A DNA stretch of 64,000 nucleotides from Methylococcaceae bacterium (GTDB taxonomy: Bacteria > Pseudomonadota > Gammaproteobacteria > Methylococcales > Methylomonadaceae), in NCBI GenBank assembly GCA_030693065.1, contig JAUYBL010000009.1, positions 1-64,000 of the forward strand, read 5' to 3'. The notes under the pieces were generated by a model that saw only the letters and a program-made list of their open reading frames with translations, was not told the DNA's origin and did not search any database. Made by a program: the position numbers and the translations under genes. This document shows positions 53,554 through 62,574 of this stretch, in pieces; the first letter of the stretch is position 1; each line of letters starts with the position of its first letter.

Positions 53554-53794
53554 TTGGTTCACTGCTTAAAAAGGGCCAAAAACGTTCATATCATAAGCGC
53601 AAACCGGCTGAAAGGCATTACACCATTTGTTGATTAAACAATGATCGAATAACCAATCAACCCCCAGCAATATCTAAATAAAAGATACATGACTCTAAAA
53701 TAGTCATTTTATTGAAGATCAAATTCTCTTTACCATGATCACAGGTGAGCAATAGTTGATTTGCGACGCCAATTATCAGAAGGAGTTTTTTAGG

Positions 53795-53977
53795 GTGCCG
53801 AACACAAGAAATCACACTGATGACCGATTGAAAGCAGAAATAGCCAATACCATCGCTAACATGCTGCAAGAAATCAAATTCGGATCGATTGAAATTATTG
53901 TTCACGAAAACCGGGTGGTGCAAATAGAACGCAAAGAAAAACTGCGTTTCGATAACAAAGCAACATCAAGTAAGTAA
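53795..53977 (+). CDS. YezD-family protein (DUF2292)
   Basis: A 60-aa cytoplasmic protein: IANTIANMLQEIKFGSIEII, VHENRVVQIERKEKLRF, which is the YezD signature. The GTG at 53795 has AAGGAG 9 nt upstream, so it is preferred over the frame start at 53756. Members occur near sulfate and sulfonate uptake genes, as here, which suggests a role in sulfur limitation; the mechanism is unknown. Confidence 0.85.
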   Translation: MPNTRNHTDDRLKAEIANTIANMLQEIKFGSIEIIVHENRVVQIERKEKLRFDNKATSSK

Positions 53978-54071
53978 CCATTACTTCGGTGTTCCGTTAA
54001 AAACCAAATTTTCAGTGCACTAAAAATGCCTGACCGGACCACCGGAAGTAAGCACAAAATTAGGACAAACC

Positions 54072-55577
54072 ATGAAACACCTACGCTACAAAACCTTGTC
54101 GGCTGCCATGCACTTGGCAGCGCTAGGCTATCCCATATCGGGCATCGCTGATGACTACTACGCTAAGACAAGAGGGTATCGAGTAGAACCGGATACCGAT
54201 CCTCCCGCATACGTCAGAAATCTCAGCAACACCCAATTCGAGCAATTTCGTGACATTAAATGGCTGGATGTCGGTTTAGATTTTAGGACGCGTTACGAGT
54301 ACCGCGAAAATGACTTTCGGCCATGGGTAGATACATCTTCAGGAAATTCGGTTACTAAATTTAGAGGCGACCCAGATAATTTGTGGCTGCTGCGCACTCG
54401 TGCTTATGTTGGAATAAAAGACATTCTGGACCCTTTGCGTTTTGCCGTGGAATTTGAAGATGCGCGCAGTTACAACGGCCTGTACGAAACGACTCAGGCC
54501 GACGTTAACGAATTCGAGCTGATTCAAGGCTATGCTGAGTTATATTTTGATAACGCCTTAGGTAGAGACCGGCCATTAAGTATTCGCGCCGGGCGCCAAG
54601 CTTTAGAACTGCTAGATAGACGCTTAATCGGTAACAACCAGTTCCGCAACACCACTAACAACTTTGAAGGCTTCCGAGTCCGTTTTGGTAAAAAACAAAA
54701 TAACTGGGATTTAGATACTTTCGCACTACAGCCAGTTGAACGCGATAAATATAAATTTGACCAACCTGATGAAGACACCTGGATATATGGCGGCGTACTC
54801 AGCATTAAGGAATGGTCCAAATTCGTTACCATTCAACCCTACTTCCTGGGTCGCAAACAAAATGGCGACCCTACCAACAAAGTATCGGGTAATCGCAAAC
54901 CTGACATAGGCATTTACGCGCCCGGGCTTAGAGTTTACGGCCTAATTTCTGACAGCGGTTTTGACTTTGATACCAATATCAACAAACAATTTGGCCGTTC
55001 CGGCTCGCTTTCAGGCACTAAGCAGACACTTCGTCAGCATGATGCTCTAGCTTATTCGCTAGAACTGGGCTTTACCTTCAAGCAAAATTGGAAGCCTAGA
55101 GCCAGCGCATATTATGGCTTCGGCACCGGAGACAAAAGTTCTAAGGACAATATCAATCAGCGCTTTGATGCTTTTTACGGCTTCAACCAACCTTGGTCAC
55201 GCAACGATTATTTTTCTTGGGACAATATTCACGCGCCCAAAGCCAGACTGGAATTTACTCCGTATAAGGATGTGCGCATTGATACCGGTTATAACGCCTA
55301 CTGGCAAGAAAGCGAAACCGGCGGCTGGAATCGTGCCGGTCTACGCGACACAACAGGCAGAAGCGGTAGCTTCTTGGGGCAAGAATTTGACATTAGGATG
55401 CAACATAAACTTAATCCTTATGTCGATTGGAGCTTGAGCTACGCGCGTTTTACTCCGGGTGACTTTACTACCTCTCAAGCCAAAGCAAATGTAGGGCCCT
55501 TTACTACCGACCCTAGCAACTTCTTCTACTTCGAAGTGTCGCTTAATGCGTTTGGCGATGGTAAACCCAAAAAATGA
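54072..55577 (+). CDS. Alginate-export-family outer-membrane beta-barrel
   Basis: 501 aa: a signal peptide (to about residue 26), then a barrel rich in alternating aromatic strands: WLDVGLDFRTRYEYRENDF, LWLLRTRAYVGIKDILDPLR, FAVEFEDARSYNGLYETTQA, SIRAGRQALELLDRRLIGN. These are hallmarks of the Alginate_exp porin family, many of which are general porins and not alginate exporters. Its place between yezD and sbp makes it a candidate outer-membrane entry pore for sulfate. The last residues (VSLNAFGDGKPKK) do not end in Phe. Confidence 0.75.
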   Translation: MKHLRYKTLSAAMHLAALGYPISGIADDYYAKTRGYRVEPDTDPPAYVRNLSNTQFEQFRDIKWLDVGLDFRTRYEYRENDFRPWVDTSSGNSVTKFRGDPDNLWLLRTRAYVGIKDILDPLRFAVEFEDARSYNGLYETTQADVNEFELIQGYAELYFDNALGRDRPLSIRAGRQALELLDRRLIGNNQFRNTTNNFEGFRVRFGKKQNNWDLDTFALQPVERDKYKFDQPDEDTWIYGGVLSIKEWSKFVTIQPYFLGRKQNGDPTNKVSGNRKPDIGIYAPGLRVYGLISDSGFDFDTNINKQFGRSGSLSGTKQTLRQHDALAYSLELGFTFKQNWKPRASAYYGFGTGDKSSKDNINQRFDAFYGFNQPWSRNDYFSWDNIHAPKARLEFTPYKDVRIDTGYNAYWQESETGGWNRAGLRDTTGRSGSFLGQEFDIRMQHKLNPYVDWSLSYARFTPGDFTTSQAKANVGPFTTDPSNFFYFEVSLNAFGDGKPKK

Positions 55578-55636
55578 TGACGGCGTAATTTCTGACCGGG
55601 GACAAAGAAAGCTGAATATAACGGCAATCTATGTTT

Positions 55637-55667
55637 AATTTTTTAATTTTTTAATTTTTTAATTTTT
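55637..55667. repeat. AATTTTTT octanucleotide tandem repeat upstream of sbp
   Basis: AATTTTTT is repeated three times exactly (55637-55660) plus a seventh-base-complete fourth copy (55661-55667). It lies 36-66 nt before the sbp start, in the expected promoter or leader zone. Such runs can change copy number by slippage. Confidence 0.75.
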
Positions 55668-55702
55668 GATTTAACTGTGTTTAATTTAAGGAGCTTTACT
55701 AT

Positions 55703-56716
55703 ATGAAAATAAAATTGCGCCAACTTCTTGTTGCCGGGGTATTCGCTGCCCTAACCGCTGCACCCGCAGTCAATGCCGCTGATATTAAGCTGCTCAATGT
55801 GTCTTACGATCCGACTCGTGAATTTTATAAAGAGTACAACGAGGCGTTCTCCAAATATTGGAAAGCCAAAACCGGCGACAACGTCACCATCAACCAATCC
55901 CATGGCGGCGGCGGCAAACAAGCTCGCGCGGTGCTGGATGGCTTGGAAGCTGATGTAGTGACCCTGGCAATTGCTTATGACATCGATCAACTGTATCAAA
56001 AACGTAAATTGATCTCTGAAGATTGGCAAAGCCAATTACCTAATAACAGCTCGCCTTACACATCAACCATTGTTTATGTGGTCCGTAAAGGCAATCCGCT
56101 GGGTATTAAAGACTGGAATGATTTGGTAAAACCGGGTGTTGGCGTTATTACCCCAAACCCAAAAACCTCCGGCGGCGCACGTTGGAACTATGTGTCTGCC
56201 TGGGCTTATGCGTTAAAGCATAACAACAATAACGAACAAGCCGCGACCGAGTTTATCAGCAAGTTATTTAAAAACACGGCTGTGCTCGACACCGGTGCGC
56301 GCGGTTCCACAACTACTTTTGCTGAACGCGAAATTGGTGACGTGTTAATCACTTGGGAAAACGAAGCGTATCTGGTGCTGAAAGAGTTTGGCGCCGACAA
56401 ATATGAAGTTGTTACTCCATCATTCAGCGTATTGACTGAGCCACCCGTCACTGTCGTTGAAGACGTTGCTCGTAAACACGGCACAGTAGAAGTAGCGACT
56501 GAGTATCTAAAGTATTTGTACAGTAAAGAAGGCCAAGAAATTATCGGCAAAAATTACTACCGCCCATCTGATCCTGAAGTCGCTGCGAAATTTTCTAAAC
56601 AGTTCCCAAAATTGGAACTGTTTAAAATTGATCAATTAGGCGGCTGGAATGAAGTACAGAAAAAGCATTTCGCTGATGGCGGTGTGTTTGATCAAATTTA
56701 TGGACCAGGCAAGTAA
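55703..56716 (+). CDS. sbp: Periplasmic sulfate-binding protein
   Basis: 337 aa with a signal peptide ([20 protein letters not shown] ending in AADI) and the family core [52 protein letters not shown] and [19 protein letters not shown]. It binds sulfate for the CysTWA transporter. The usual SHGGSGKQ motif has Gly for Ser here. AAGGAG precedes the start. A terminator-like hairpin follows it, so sbp mRNA may exceed that of cysTWA. Confidence 0.95.
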   Translation: MKIKLRQLLVAGVFAALTAAPAVNAADIKLLNVSYDPTREFYKEYNEAFSKYWKAKTGDNVTINQSHGGGGKQARAVLDGLEADVVTLAIAYDIDQLYQKRKLISEDWQSQLPNNSSPYTSTIVYVVRKGNPLGIKDWNDLVKPGVGVITPNPKTSGGARWNYVSAWAYALKHNNNNEQAATEFISKLFKNTAVLDTGARGSTTTFAEREIGDVLITWENEAYLVLKEFGADKYEVVTPSFSVLTEPPVTVVEDVARKHGTVEVATEYLKYLYSKEGQEIIGKNYYRPSDPEVAAKFSKQFPKLELFKIDQLGGWNEVQKKHFADGGVFDQIYGPGK

Positions 56717-56729
56717 CATCCAGTTCGTT

Positions 56730-56759
56730 AAAGGGCGGCTATTAAGTCGCCCTTTTTAT
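56730..56759 (+). terminator. Terminator-like hairpin after sbp
   Basis: AAAGGGCG (56730-56737) pairs with CGCCCTTT (56748-56755), followed by TTATTTT. It lies 13 nt after the sbp stop and before the REP hairpin, probably attenuating transcription into cysT. Confidence 0.7.
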
Positions 56760-56798
56760 TTTCCTGTTGCAAAGATTACTTAGTTAAACCAACTGTTT

Positions 56799-56854
56799 GT
56801 AGGAGCGGGCCATGCCCGTGATTGTATAAATACGCGGGCATGGCCCGCTCCTAC
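56799..56854. repeat. REP-type palindrome, GTAGGAGC family (copy 1)
   Basis: A perfect 20-bp inverted repeat (GTAGGAGCGGGCCATGCCCG at 56799-56818, complement at 56835-56854) with a 16-nt loop. The outer GTAGGAGC sequence recurs at 59718-59725. It lies between sbp and cysT. Confidence 0.75.
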
Positions 56855-56913
56855 ACATCGTAATTTAACAGCTATGAACTAGAACATTCACCGAACATAG
56901 TGATGACGTATTT

Positions 56914-57741
56914 ATGAGACAAAGCAATATTATGCCGGGGTTTGGCCAAACACTCGGCTTCACGCTATTTTATTTGGCCCTGATTGTGCTGATTCCGCTT
57001 AGCACGCTGATATTTATGAGCTTTAAGTTAAGCCTGCCAGCTTACCTGGATATTATTACCAATACTCGCGTACTGGCGGCTTTTCGAGTCAGTTTTGGCG
57101 CGGCCTTAGTGGCTGCGGCAATCGCCAGTTTTTTTGGTTTTATCATCGCCTGGGTATTGGTGCGCTATCCATTTAGCGGCAAAAAATTAGTCGATGCCTT
57201 TATCGATTTACCGTTTGCCTTACCCACGGCCGTTGCCGGTATTGTGATGGCGACCATTTTTCAACCTAGCGGTTTCCTTGGCAAGTTGTTGATAGATAGT
57301 TTTGGGGTTCAAGTTGCCTATCGTCCGTTGGGGATTGTGGTCGCGCTGATTTTTATCAGTATTCCGTTTGTGGTCAGAACCGTTGAGCCGGTACTAAAGG
57401 AATTTGATTCGGCGATGGAGGAAGCCGCATCCAGCTTGGGTGCGACTCGCCTGCAGGTGTTTAATAAAATCATCTTGCCTAATATTTTTCCATCCGTATT
57501 GACAGGCTTTGCGCTCGCTTTTGCCCGTGGTGTCGGTGAATACGGCTCGGTTATTTTTATCGCTGGTAATCAGCCTTACGTCTCTGAAATAGTACCGTTG
57601 CTGATTATTACCAAACTGGAACAATATGAATATGAAGCAGCCACCGCGATTGCTTTGACGATGCTCCTGGTGTCATTTTTGTTGTTATTGGTGATTAATT
57701 TGCTTAACAGATGGATGCGTCAGCGTTCAGGACAACTATAA
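56914..57741 (+). CDS. cysT: Sulfate ABC transporter permease CysT
   Basis: A 275-aa inner-membrane permease with six helices and the EAA loop MEEAASSLGATRLQVFNKIILP. Start-proximal FGQTLGFTLFYLALIVLIPL, DLPFALPTAVAGIVMAT and ARGVGEYGSVIFIAGN are diagnostic for CysT (CysU). It pairs with CysW, encoded 15 nt downstream. Confidence 0.95.
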   Translation: MRQSNIMPGFGQTLGFTLFYLALIVLIPLSTLIFMSFKLSLPAYLDIITNTRVLAAFRVSFGAALVAAAIASFFGFIIAWVLVRYPFSGKKLVDAFIDLPFALPTAVAGIVMATIFQPSGFLGKLLIDSFGVQVAYRPLGIVVALIFISIPFVVRTVEPVLKEFDSAMEEAASSLGATRLQVFNKIILPNIFPSVLTGFALAFARGVGEYGSVIFIAGNQPYVSEIVPLLIITKLEQYEYEAATAIALTMLLVSFLLLLVINLLNRWMRQRSGQL

Positions 57742-57756
57742 ACAACGAGATCGATT

Positions 57757-58623
57757 ATGAATGCGCTAGTGCAACCAGTAAAACAGTTCAAAAAAGAGCA
57801 AATCCAACATGCAACTGAAGACCCTAGTTGGGTCAGATACACGCTGATTAGCATTTCCTTAAGTTTCATTTTGCTATTTTTATTCCTGCCCTTAGGGTTG
57901 GTGATAAGTAAAGCGTTTGCCAGTGGCTGGCAAACTTATTGGGAGGCACTGTCTGAACCTGATGCCCAAGCCGCGATCAGATTGACCGTATTAGCGGCAT
58001 TTATTACTGTGCCGCTTAACACCGTCTTTGGTTTGGCTTCCGCCTGGGCGATTACCCGTTTTGAATTCCCCGGTAAAAGCCTACTGACTACCTTGATTGA
58101 TTTACCGTTTTCAGTCTCTCCGGTCATTTCAGGGGTAATTTTTGTGCTGTTATTTGGTGCGCAAGGTTGGTTTAGCGAATGGCTAATAGCACATGACATC
58201 AAGGTCATCTTTGCAGTACCCGGCATTGTCTTGGCAACCTTATTTGTCACCTTTCCGTTTGTGGCTCGGGAATTGATTCCATTGATGCAAGAAATGGGCA
58301 ATGAAGAGGAAGAAGCGGCGCTATCGCTAGGCGCCAGCGGCTGGACCACGTTTATTAAAGTCAGCCTCCCCAACATTAAATGGGCATTGCTATACGGCGT
58401 ATTGCTATGTAACGCCAGAGCCATGGGTGAATTTGGTGCCGTTTCCGTAGTCTCCGGCCATATCAGAGGCATAACCAACACCTTGCCGCTGCATGTTGAA
58501 ACCAGCTACAACGAATATAACTCAGTCGCCGCTTTTGCCGGTGCGTCAATATTGGCGGGCCTTGCCATTGTGACACTGGTATTAAAAAGCTTCTTGGAAT
58601 GGAAACAGGGTCGAAGGTTATAA
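57757..58623 (+). CDS. cysW: Sulfate ABC transporter permease CysW
   Basis: A 288-aa permease with six helices. [20 protein letters not shown], the EAA loop [20 protein letters not shown] and [20 protein letters not shown] are the CysW markers. The N-terminal ~28 residues are polar. It forms the membrane channel with CysT. Confidence 0.95.
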   Translation: MNALVQPVKQFKKEQIQHATEDPSWVRYTLISISLSFILLFLFLPLGLVISKAFASGWQTYWEALSEPDAQAAIRLTVLAAFITVPLNTVFGLASAWAITRFEFPGKSLLTTLIDLPFSVSPVISGVIFVLLFGAQGWFSEWLIAHDIKVIFAVPGIVLATLFVTFPFVARELIPLMQEMGNEEEEAALSLGASGWTTFIKVSLPNIKWALLYGVLLCNARAMGEFGAVSVVSGHIRGITNTLPLHVETSYNEYNSVAAFAGASILAGLAIVTLVLKSFLEWKQGRRL

Positions 58624-58664
58624 ACCCTCTCAGCCATAGTTAAATAATTTAGTTCGAGGACGTT

Positions 58665-59711
58665 ATGAGTATTTTGATTGAAAATATTAGTAAGAATTTT
58701 GGCCAATTTGCCGCGCTGAATCATATCAATTTAGAAATTCCTGATGGTGAGCTGGTTGCGCTATTAGGTCCTTCAGGCTGTGGTAAAACCACGCTATTAC
58801 GAATTATTGCCGGTCTTGAAAGCGCTGATGAAGGTCGGATTTTTTTAAGCGGCGAAGATAAAACTGCACAGCATGTCAGTCGTCGCGGCATTGGCTTTGT
58901 TTTTCAGCATTACGCTTTGTTCAGGCACATGACGGTATTCGACAACGTTGCCTTTGGTTTACGCGTCAAAGATAAGAAAGAACGCCCTTCCGAAGCTGAC
59001 ATTGCCAAAAAAGTCCATAACCTGCTGGAACTGGTGCAATTGGACTGGCTGCATGATCGTTTTCCTGACCAATTGTCTGGCGGTCAGCGCCAGCGTATTG
59101 CTTTGGCTCGCGCCTTAGCTGTTGAACCTTCGGTACTTTTGCTTGATGAGCCTTTCGGCGCGTTGGACGCCAGTGTGCGCAAAGATTTACGGCAATGGCT
59201 GCGTAATTTGCATAAAGAACTGCACGTCACCAGTATTTTTGTGACGCATGATCAAGAAGAAGCGATGGAAGTGGCTAGCCAGGTCGTGGTGTTAAACAAA
59301 GGCCATATCGAACAACAAGGTGCCCCGGCTGACATCTATGATCATCCGGCAAATGCATTTGTGTCCAAATTTATCGGCCAAACTAATGTATTGAATTTGA
59401 ATGAAGATAATGTGATCTGGCTAAAAACTGCCGGTATTGCCGTGGATGATTCTAAGGGCAATGTCGCGCATATTCGTCCGCATGACATTGATGTTAAAAA
59501 AGCCGATGCTAATTCTGATTCGCCGGTCACTTTAAAAGACTGGCAACACTTGGGTTCTTTGATTCGTGTTGAGCTATATCGTCCGCAAGACAATGGTTCG
59601 GGTACTTATTTGTTTGCGGAAATGCCCAATGAGCGTTTTAAGTTGTTGAAATTAAATAAGGGCGACCGTGTTGCGCTGCATATCAAGCATGCGCATTGGT
59701 TTAATTCGTAA
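58665..59711 (+). CDS. cysA: Sulfate ABC transporter ATPase CysA
   Basis: 348 aa. Walker [10 protein letters not shown] near residues 36-44, signature [16 protein letters not shown], Walker [12 protein letters not shown] and the H-loop VTHDQEEAM are complete. The C-terminal ~110 residues form the TOBE-like regulatory domain ([10 protein letters not shown]). It ends the sulfate operon and is followed by a REP hairpin that may act as terminator. Confidence 0.96.
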   Translation: MSILIENISKNFGQFAALNHINLEIPDGELVALLGPSGCGKTTLLRIIAGLESADEGRIFLSGEDKTAQHVSRRGIGFVFQHYALFRHMTVFDNVAFGLRVKDKKERPSEADIAKKVHNLLELVQLDWLHDRFPDQLSGGQRQRIALARALAVEPSVLLLDEPFGALDASVRKDLRQWLRNLHKELHVTSIFVTHDQEEAMEVASQVVVLNKGHIEQQGAPADIYDHPANAFVSKFIGQTNVLNLNEDNVIWLKTAGIAVDDSKGNVAHIRPHDIDVKKADANSDSPVTLKDWQHLGSLIRVELYRPQDNGSGTYLFAEMPNERFKLLKLNKGDRVALHIKHAHWFNS

Positions 59712-59717
59712 AGGAAT

Positions 59718-59763
59718 GTAGGAGCTGTCTTGCCTGCGATAGATAAACAATCGCAGGCAAGAC
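59718..59763. repeat. REP-type palindrome, GTAGGAGC family (copy 2)
   Basis: GTAGGAGC at 59718-59725 is followed by a 14-bp perfect stem (GTCTTGCCTGCGAT at 59727-59740, complement at 59750-59763) with a 9-nt loop. It lies between the convergent cysA and DUF1097 genes. Confidence 0.65.
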
Positions 59764-59772
59764 ACGTAATTT

Positions 59773-60294
59773 TTATTCTTTAGTCCATTTCGCAGCCAGT
59801 TGCGCTGAGAACTGTCCAAAATAAGTGCCGATTACGATAGAGGCCGAAATGACCACTAACGGATTGCTTAACGAGACACCTAACAAAACATCTTGCGTTA
59901 ATGTGTCAGGTGTTTGCAGCAAGTAGGCAAAGGTTGCGGAATATCCCAACACGCTGGCAGGAATGGTTGCCAGTTGCGGGATGTTTGCTGCAAGACACAA
60001 CACAACGACCACAACAGCCACAGTCAACGCTGCCATGATAGAAAAGCCAGGGGCTGCATCAGGAGAAATTTCGGTTAACAATAAAGCAGTAATCCAGGCT
60101 AACACCACGCCGAATATGCCGCACACGATGGTGTTTATCAAGGCTTCTTTGTTCGCGCCCAGAAAAAAGTAAGCAGCCCAAGCAATGGTTGCGGCCCATA
60201 TAAAAAAGAATCCGCTCAAAGGCCCTACTGCCAGAAAAGTTGCGACACCGGAGAGTAAGCCGATGCTTAAAGAAAGTGCTGTAAGTTTGTCCAT
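59773..60294 (-). CDS. DUF1097 membrane protein
   Basis: 173 aa with five hydrophobic helices (SLSIGLLSGVATFLAVGPLS, FFFIWAATIAWAAYFFLG, IVCGIFGVVLAWITALLL, MAALTVAVVVVVLCLAANI, VVISASIVIGTYFGQFSAQL). This is the DUF1097 pattern, of unknown function. The frame has 16 more codons upstream, but GAGATC just before the ATG at 60294 (MDKLTALSLS) favours this start. Confidence 0.8.
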   Translation of the reverse strand: MDKLTALSLSIGLLSGVATFLAVGPLSGFFFIWAATIAWAAYFFLGANKEALINTIVCGIFGVVLAWITALLLTEISPDAAPGFSIMAALTVAVVVVVLCLAANIPQLATIPASVLGYSATFAYLLQTPDTLTQDVLLGVSLSNPLVVISASIVIGTYFGQFSAQLAAKWTKE

Positions 60295-60526
60295 TATTGA
60301 TCTCGAAAAAATTACCTCATTGATATTAATTAGATTTTGCATTGAGGTGGATCTACAAAATCAAGCCTTAAAAAACAACCAGACTGCTGATTCCAGCCTG
60401 ACCGCCTCGAATGTTAGCAGAGTTCAGAAACTAGAAAAATATTTAGTTGCCGCTTACATGAATAAATGTGCGTCATAGCTTGGTCCCGTCTACAATCAAT
60501 CACTTACAACCTTGAGAGCGCTTACT

Positions 60527-61642
60527 ATGAACATTGGCCTAATCAAAGAAATAAAAATCAAAGAGAACCGCGTCGGATTAACACCTGAAGGTGTCGCGGA
60601 ACTAACCGCAAAAGGTCATCACGTTGCTGTGGAACAAGGTGCCGGATTAGGCTCTGGCTACGCCGATGAGGCTTACCGGCAAGCAGGCGCGGTGATCGTC
60701 ACCACTGCAGAGGCCTGGAATAATGAGCTGGTGATAAAAGTTAAAGAACCCATCGCATCCGAATACGGCTATCTAAAACAACAAATCGTTTTTACCTATT
60801 TCCATTTGGCTGGTGTGCCTTGGGCGTTAACCGATGCGCTACTGCAAGGCGGAACCTCGGCTGTTGCTTATGAAACTTTAGTGGACAGCAATGGCCGTCT
60901 GCCGCTACTCGCGCCAATGAGCGCAGTGGCCGGTAATATGGCAGTGCAAATGGGCTGCTATTACCTGGCTACCAGTAATGGCGGTAAAGGAATGATGCTC
61001 GGATCAGTATTGGGCAAACGCTACGGCAAGGTACTGATAATCGGTGATGGTGTAGTCGGCACGCATGCTGCCAGAACCGCTTTTGGCCTAGGCAGCAAGG
61101 TTGTAGTCGCCGGGCTATTTCCTGAGAATGGCGAGCGCTTACACCGAGAAATTTCAGCAGATATTGAGTTTTTTATTTCCGAACCTTCGGCTATTGCCGA
61201 GCATCTTCTTGATACTGATTTATTGATTGGAGCAGTGTTGGTTCATGGCGCCCGCGCCAGCCATTTGGTTACCGAAGCCATGGTAAAAACCATGCAGCCG
61301 GGGTCTGTTCTGGTCGACGTTAGTATTGATCAGGGCGGCTGCATTGAAACGGCCAAAGCTACCAGCCACGACGCACCGGTCTATGAAAAACACGGTGTTA
61401 TACATTATTGCGTCAGCAATATGCCCGGCGCTTATCCGCGTACCTCTACGCTGGCACTGACCGATGCCACCCTGCCTTATGTGCTGAAGCTGGCAGATAA
61501 GGGACTGGCGGCGTTGACTGAAGACTCAGGATTTGGCAAAGCACTAAATACTTACCAGGGCTACATCACTTGTAAGCCGGTTGCGGAAAGTTATGAAGTG
61601 TTAGACAAGTTTAAAGCGTTCCCTGAAGGGTTTGCTGAGTAG
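60527..61642 (+). CDS. ald: Alanine dehydrogenase
   Basis: 371 aa, converting L-alanine and NAD to pyruvate and ammonia, or the reverse for ammonia assimilation. IGLIKEIKIKENRVGLTPEG, the NAD site LGKRYGKVLIIGDGVVGTHA, VDVSIDQGGCIETAKATSHD and HYCVSNMPGAYPRTSTLAL are diagnostic. The five codons before 60527 are dropped because GAGAG lies upstream of this ATG. In methanotrophs this enzyme serves ammonium assimilation; that use is inferred. Confidence 0.95.
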   Translation: MNIGLIKEIKIKENRVGLTPEGVAELTAKGHHVAVEQGAGLGSGYADEAYRQAGAVIVTTAEAWNNELVIKVKEPIASEYGYLKQQIVFTYFHLAGVPWALTDALLQGGTSAVAYETLVDSNGRLPLLAPMSAVAGNMAVQMGCYYLATSNGGKGMMLGSVLGKRYGKVLIIGDGVVGTHAARTAFGLGSKVVVAGLFPENGERLHREISADIEFFISEPSAIAEHLLDTDLLIGAVLVHGARASHLVTEAMVKTMQPGSVLVDVSIDQGGCIETAKATSHDAPVYEKHGVIHYCVSNMPGAYPRTSTLALTDATLPYVLKLADKGLAALTEDSGFGKALNTYQGYITCKPVAESYEVLDKFKAFPEGFAE

Positions 61643-61649
61643 TATCATG

Positions 61650-61672
61650 CCGTTCGTGCGAACCACGAACGG
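61650..61672. repeat. Short hairpin with the CCGTTCG core
   Basis: CCGTTCGTG (61650-61658) and CACGAACGG (61664-61672) pair perfectly around a 5-nt loop, between the convergent ald and YeeE genes. It shares the core of the 21.2, 28.1 and 30.5 kb repeats and may be a minimal remnant of that family or a terminator without T-run. Confidence 0.45.
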
Positions 61673-61689
61673 CAATGAGTAATGCAAAA

Positions 61690-62112
61690 TCACCGCCCGC
61701 GATGCATGCTGTTAAATAGTAAAAAGCCAATGAACATCGCCGCAACAAACACATATCCGCCTGCCAACCCGGCAGTTAAACTGACCAGCGCCGGGCCAGG
61801 ACAAAAGCCGGAAAGTCCCCAGCCTATGCCGAAAATCGCTGAGCCGGTGATCAATTTTGCATCTATTTTTGCTTTGGGATTAACGCAGGTTTGCAAATCA
61901 GTATCTTGAATTTGCTCTGAAGGTTTACGGATCAAACGTTGCAAGGTTCCCAAGGTCAACAAAGCACCAACCATCACTAACGCCAACGAAGGATCCCAAT
62001 TACCGGCAATATCCAAAAATGCCAACACTTTTTCTGGATTGGTCATTTGCGCCAGCACTAAGCCTAATCCGAAAACCAGGCCACTTATAAAAGCCGACAA
62101 GTTTAGATTCAT
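61690..62112 (-). CDS. YeeE/YedE half-transporter, DUF6691 subunit
   Basis: 140 aa with four helices (LSAFISGLVFGLGLVLAQMT, LALVMVGALLTLGTLQRLI, ITGSAIFGIGWGLSGFCPGP, GGYVFVAAMFIGFLLF). The conserved Cys lies in GLSGFCPGPA. It is the second half of a split YeeE-type thiosulfate or sulfur-compound channel, in which Cys residues relay sulfur. It follows the first half by 10 nt. Confidence 0.88.
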   Translation of the reverse strand: MNLNLSAFISGLVFGLGLVLAQMTNPEKVLAFLDIAGNWDPSLALVMVGALLTLGTLQRLIRKPSEQIQDTDLQTCVNPKAKIDAKLITGSAIFGIGWGLSGFCPGPALVSLTAGLAGGYVFVAAMFIGFLLFNSMHRGR

Positions 62113-62122
62113 ACTGCAATCC

Positions 62123-62539
62123 TCATAAACCGTGACGCACTAAAAACACCGTAATACCGGCAGTCGTCATAAATGTTAGCGTTGCTACTATGGATCGCAC
62201 AGACAAGCGCGCGTTGCCGCAAATACCGTGGCCACTGGTACAGCCGCCGCCTAAACGAGTACCGTAACCTACCAACAATCCGGCGACAGCCAGCACCACT
62301 AACGGCGCGTCAATTTGTATCTGCACGCTACCGCCAAACAATTTCCATAACGGCGCACTAATGATAAGGCCAGCCAGAAACCAATATCGCCAAGCATCTC
62401 CTTGTTGCCACGGCGGCAAAATGCCCGCGGCAATACCGGAAATCCCGGCAGTACGGTTATTGAAAAACAGCAGCCAGGCAGCCGCAAGACCAATCAGCAC
62501 ACCACCACCTAATGAAGATAAAACGGTCAAGTAGGTCAT
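62123..62539 (-). CDS. YeeE/YedE half-transporter, first subunit
   Basis: 138 aa with four helices and the conserved [20 protein letters not shown] motif (about residues 92-111), whose Cys residues contact the sulfur substrate in YeeE/TsuA. Together with the downstream DUF6691 protein it makes one complete transporter. It may complement the sulfate cluster as a sulfur source or export reduced sulfur. Confidence 0.9.
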   Translation of the reverse strand: MTYLTVLSSLGGGVLIGLAAAWLLFFNNRTAGISGIAAGILPPWQQGDAWRYWFLAGLIISAPLWKLFGGSVQIQIDAPLVVLAVAGLLVGYGTRLGGGCTSGHGICGNARLSVRSIVATLTFMTTAGITVFLVRHGL

Positions 62540-62574
62540 AAATTAATGATCTCTTATAAAAAACGCGTATTGAA

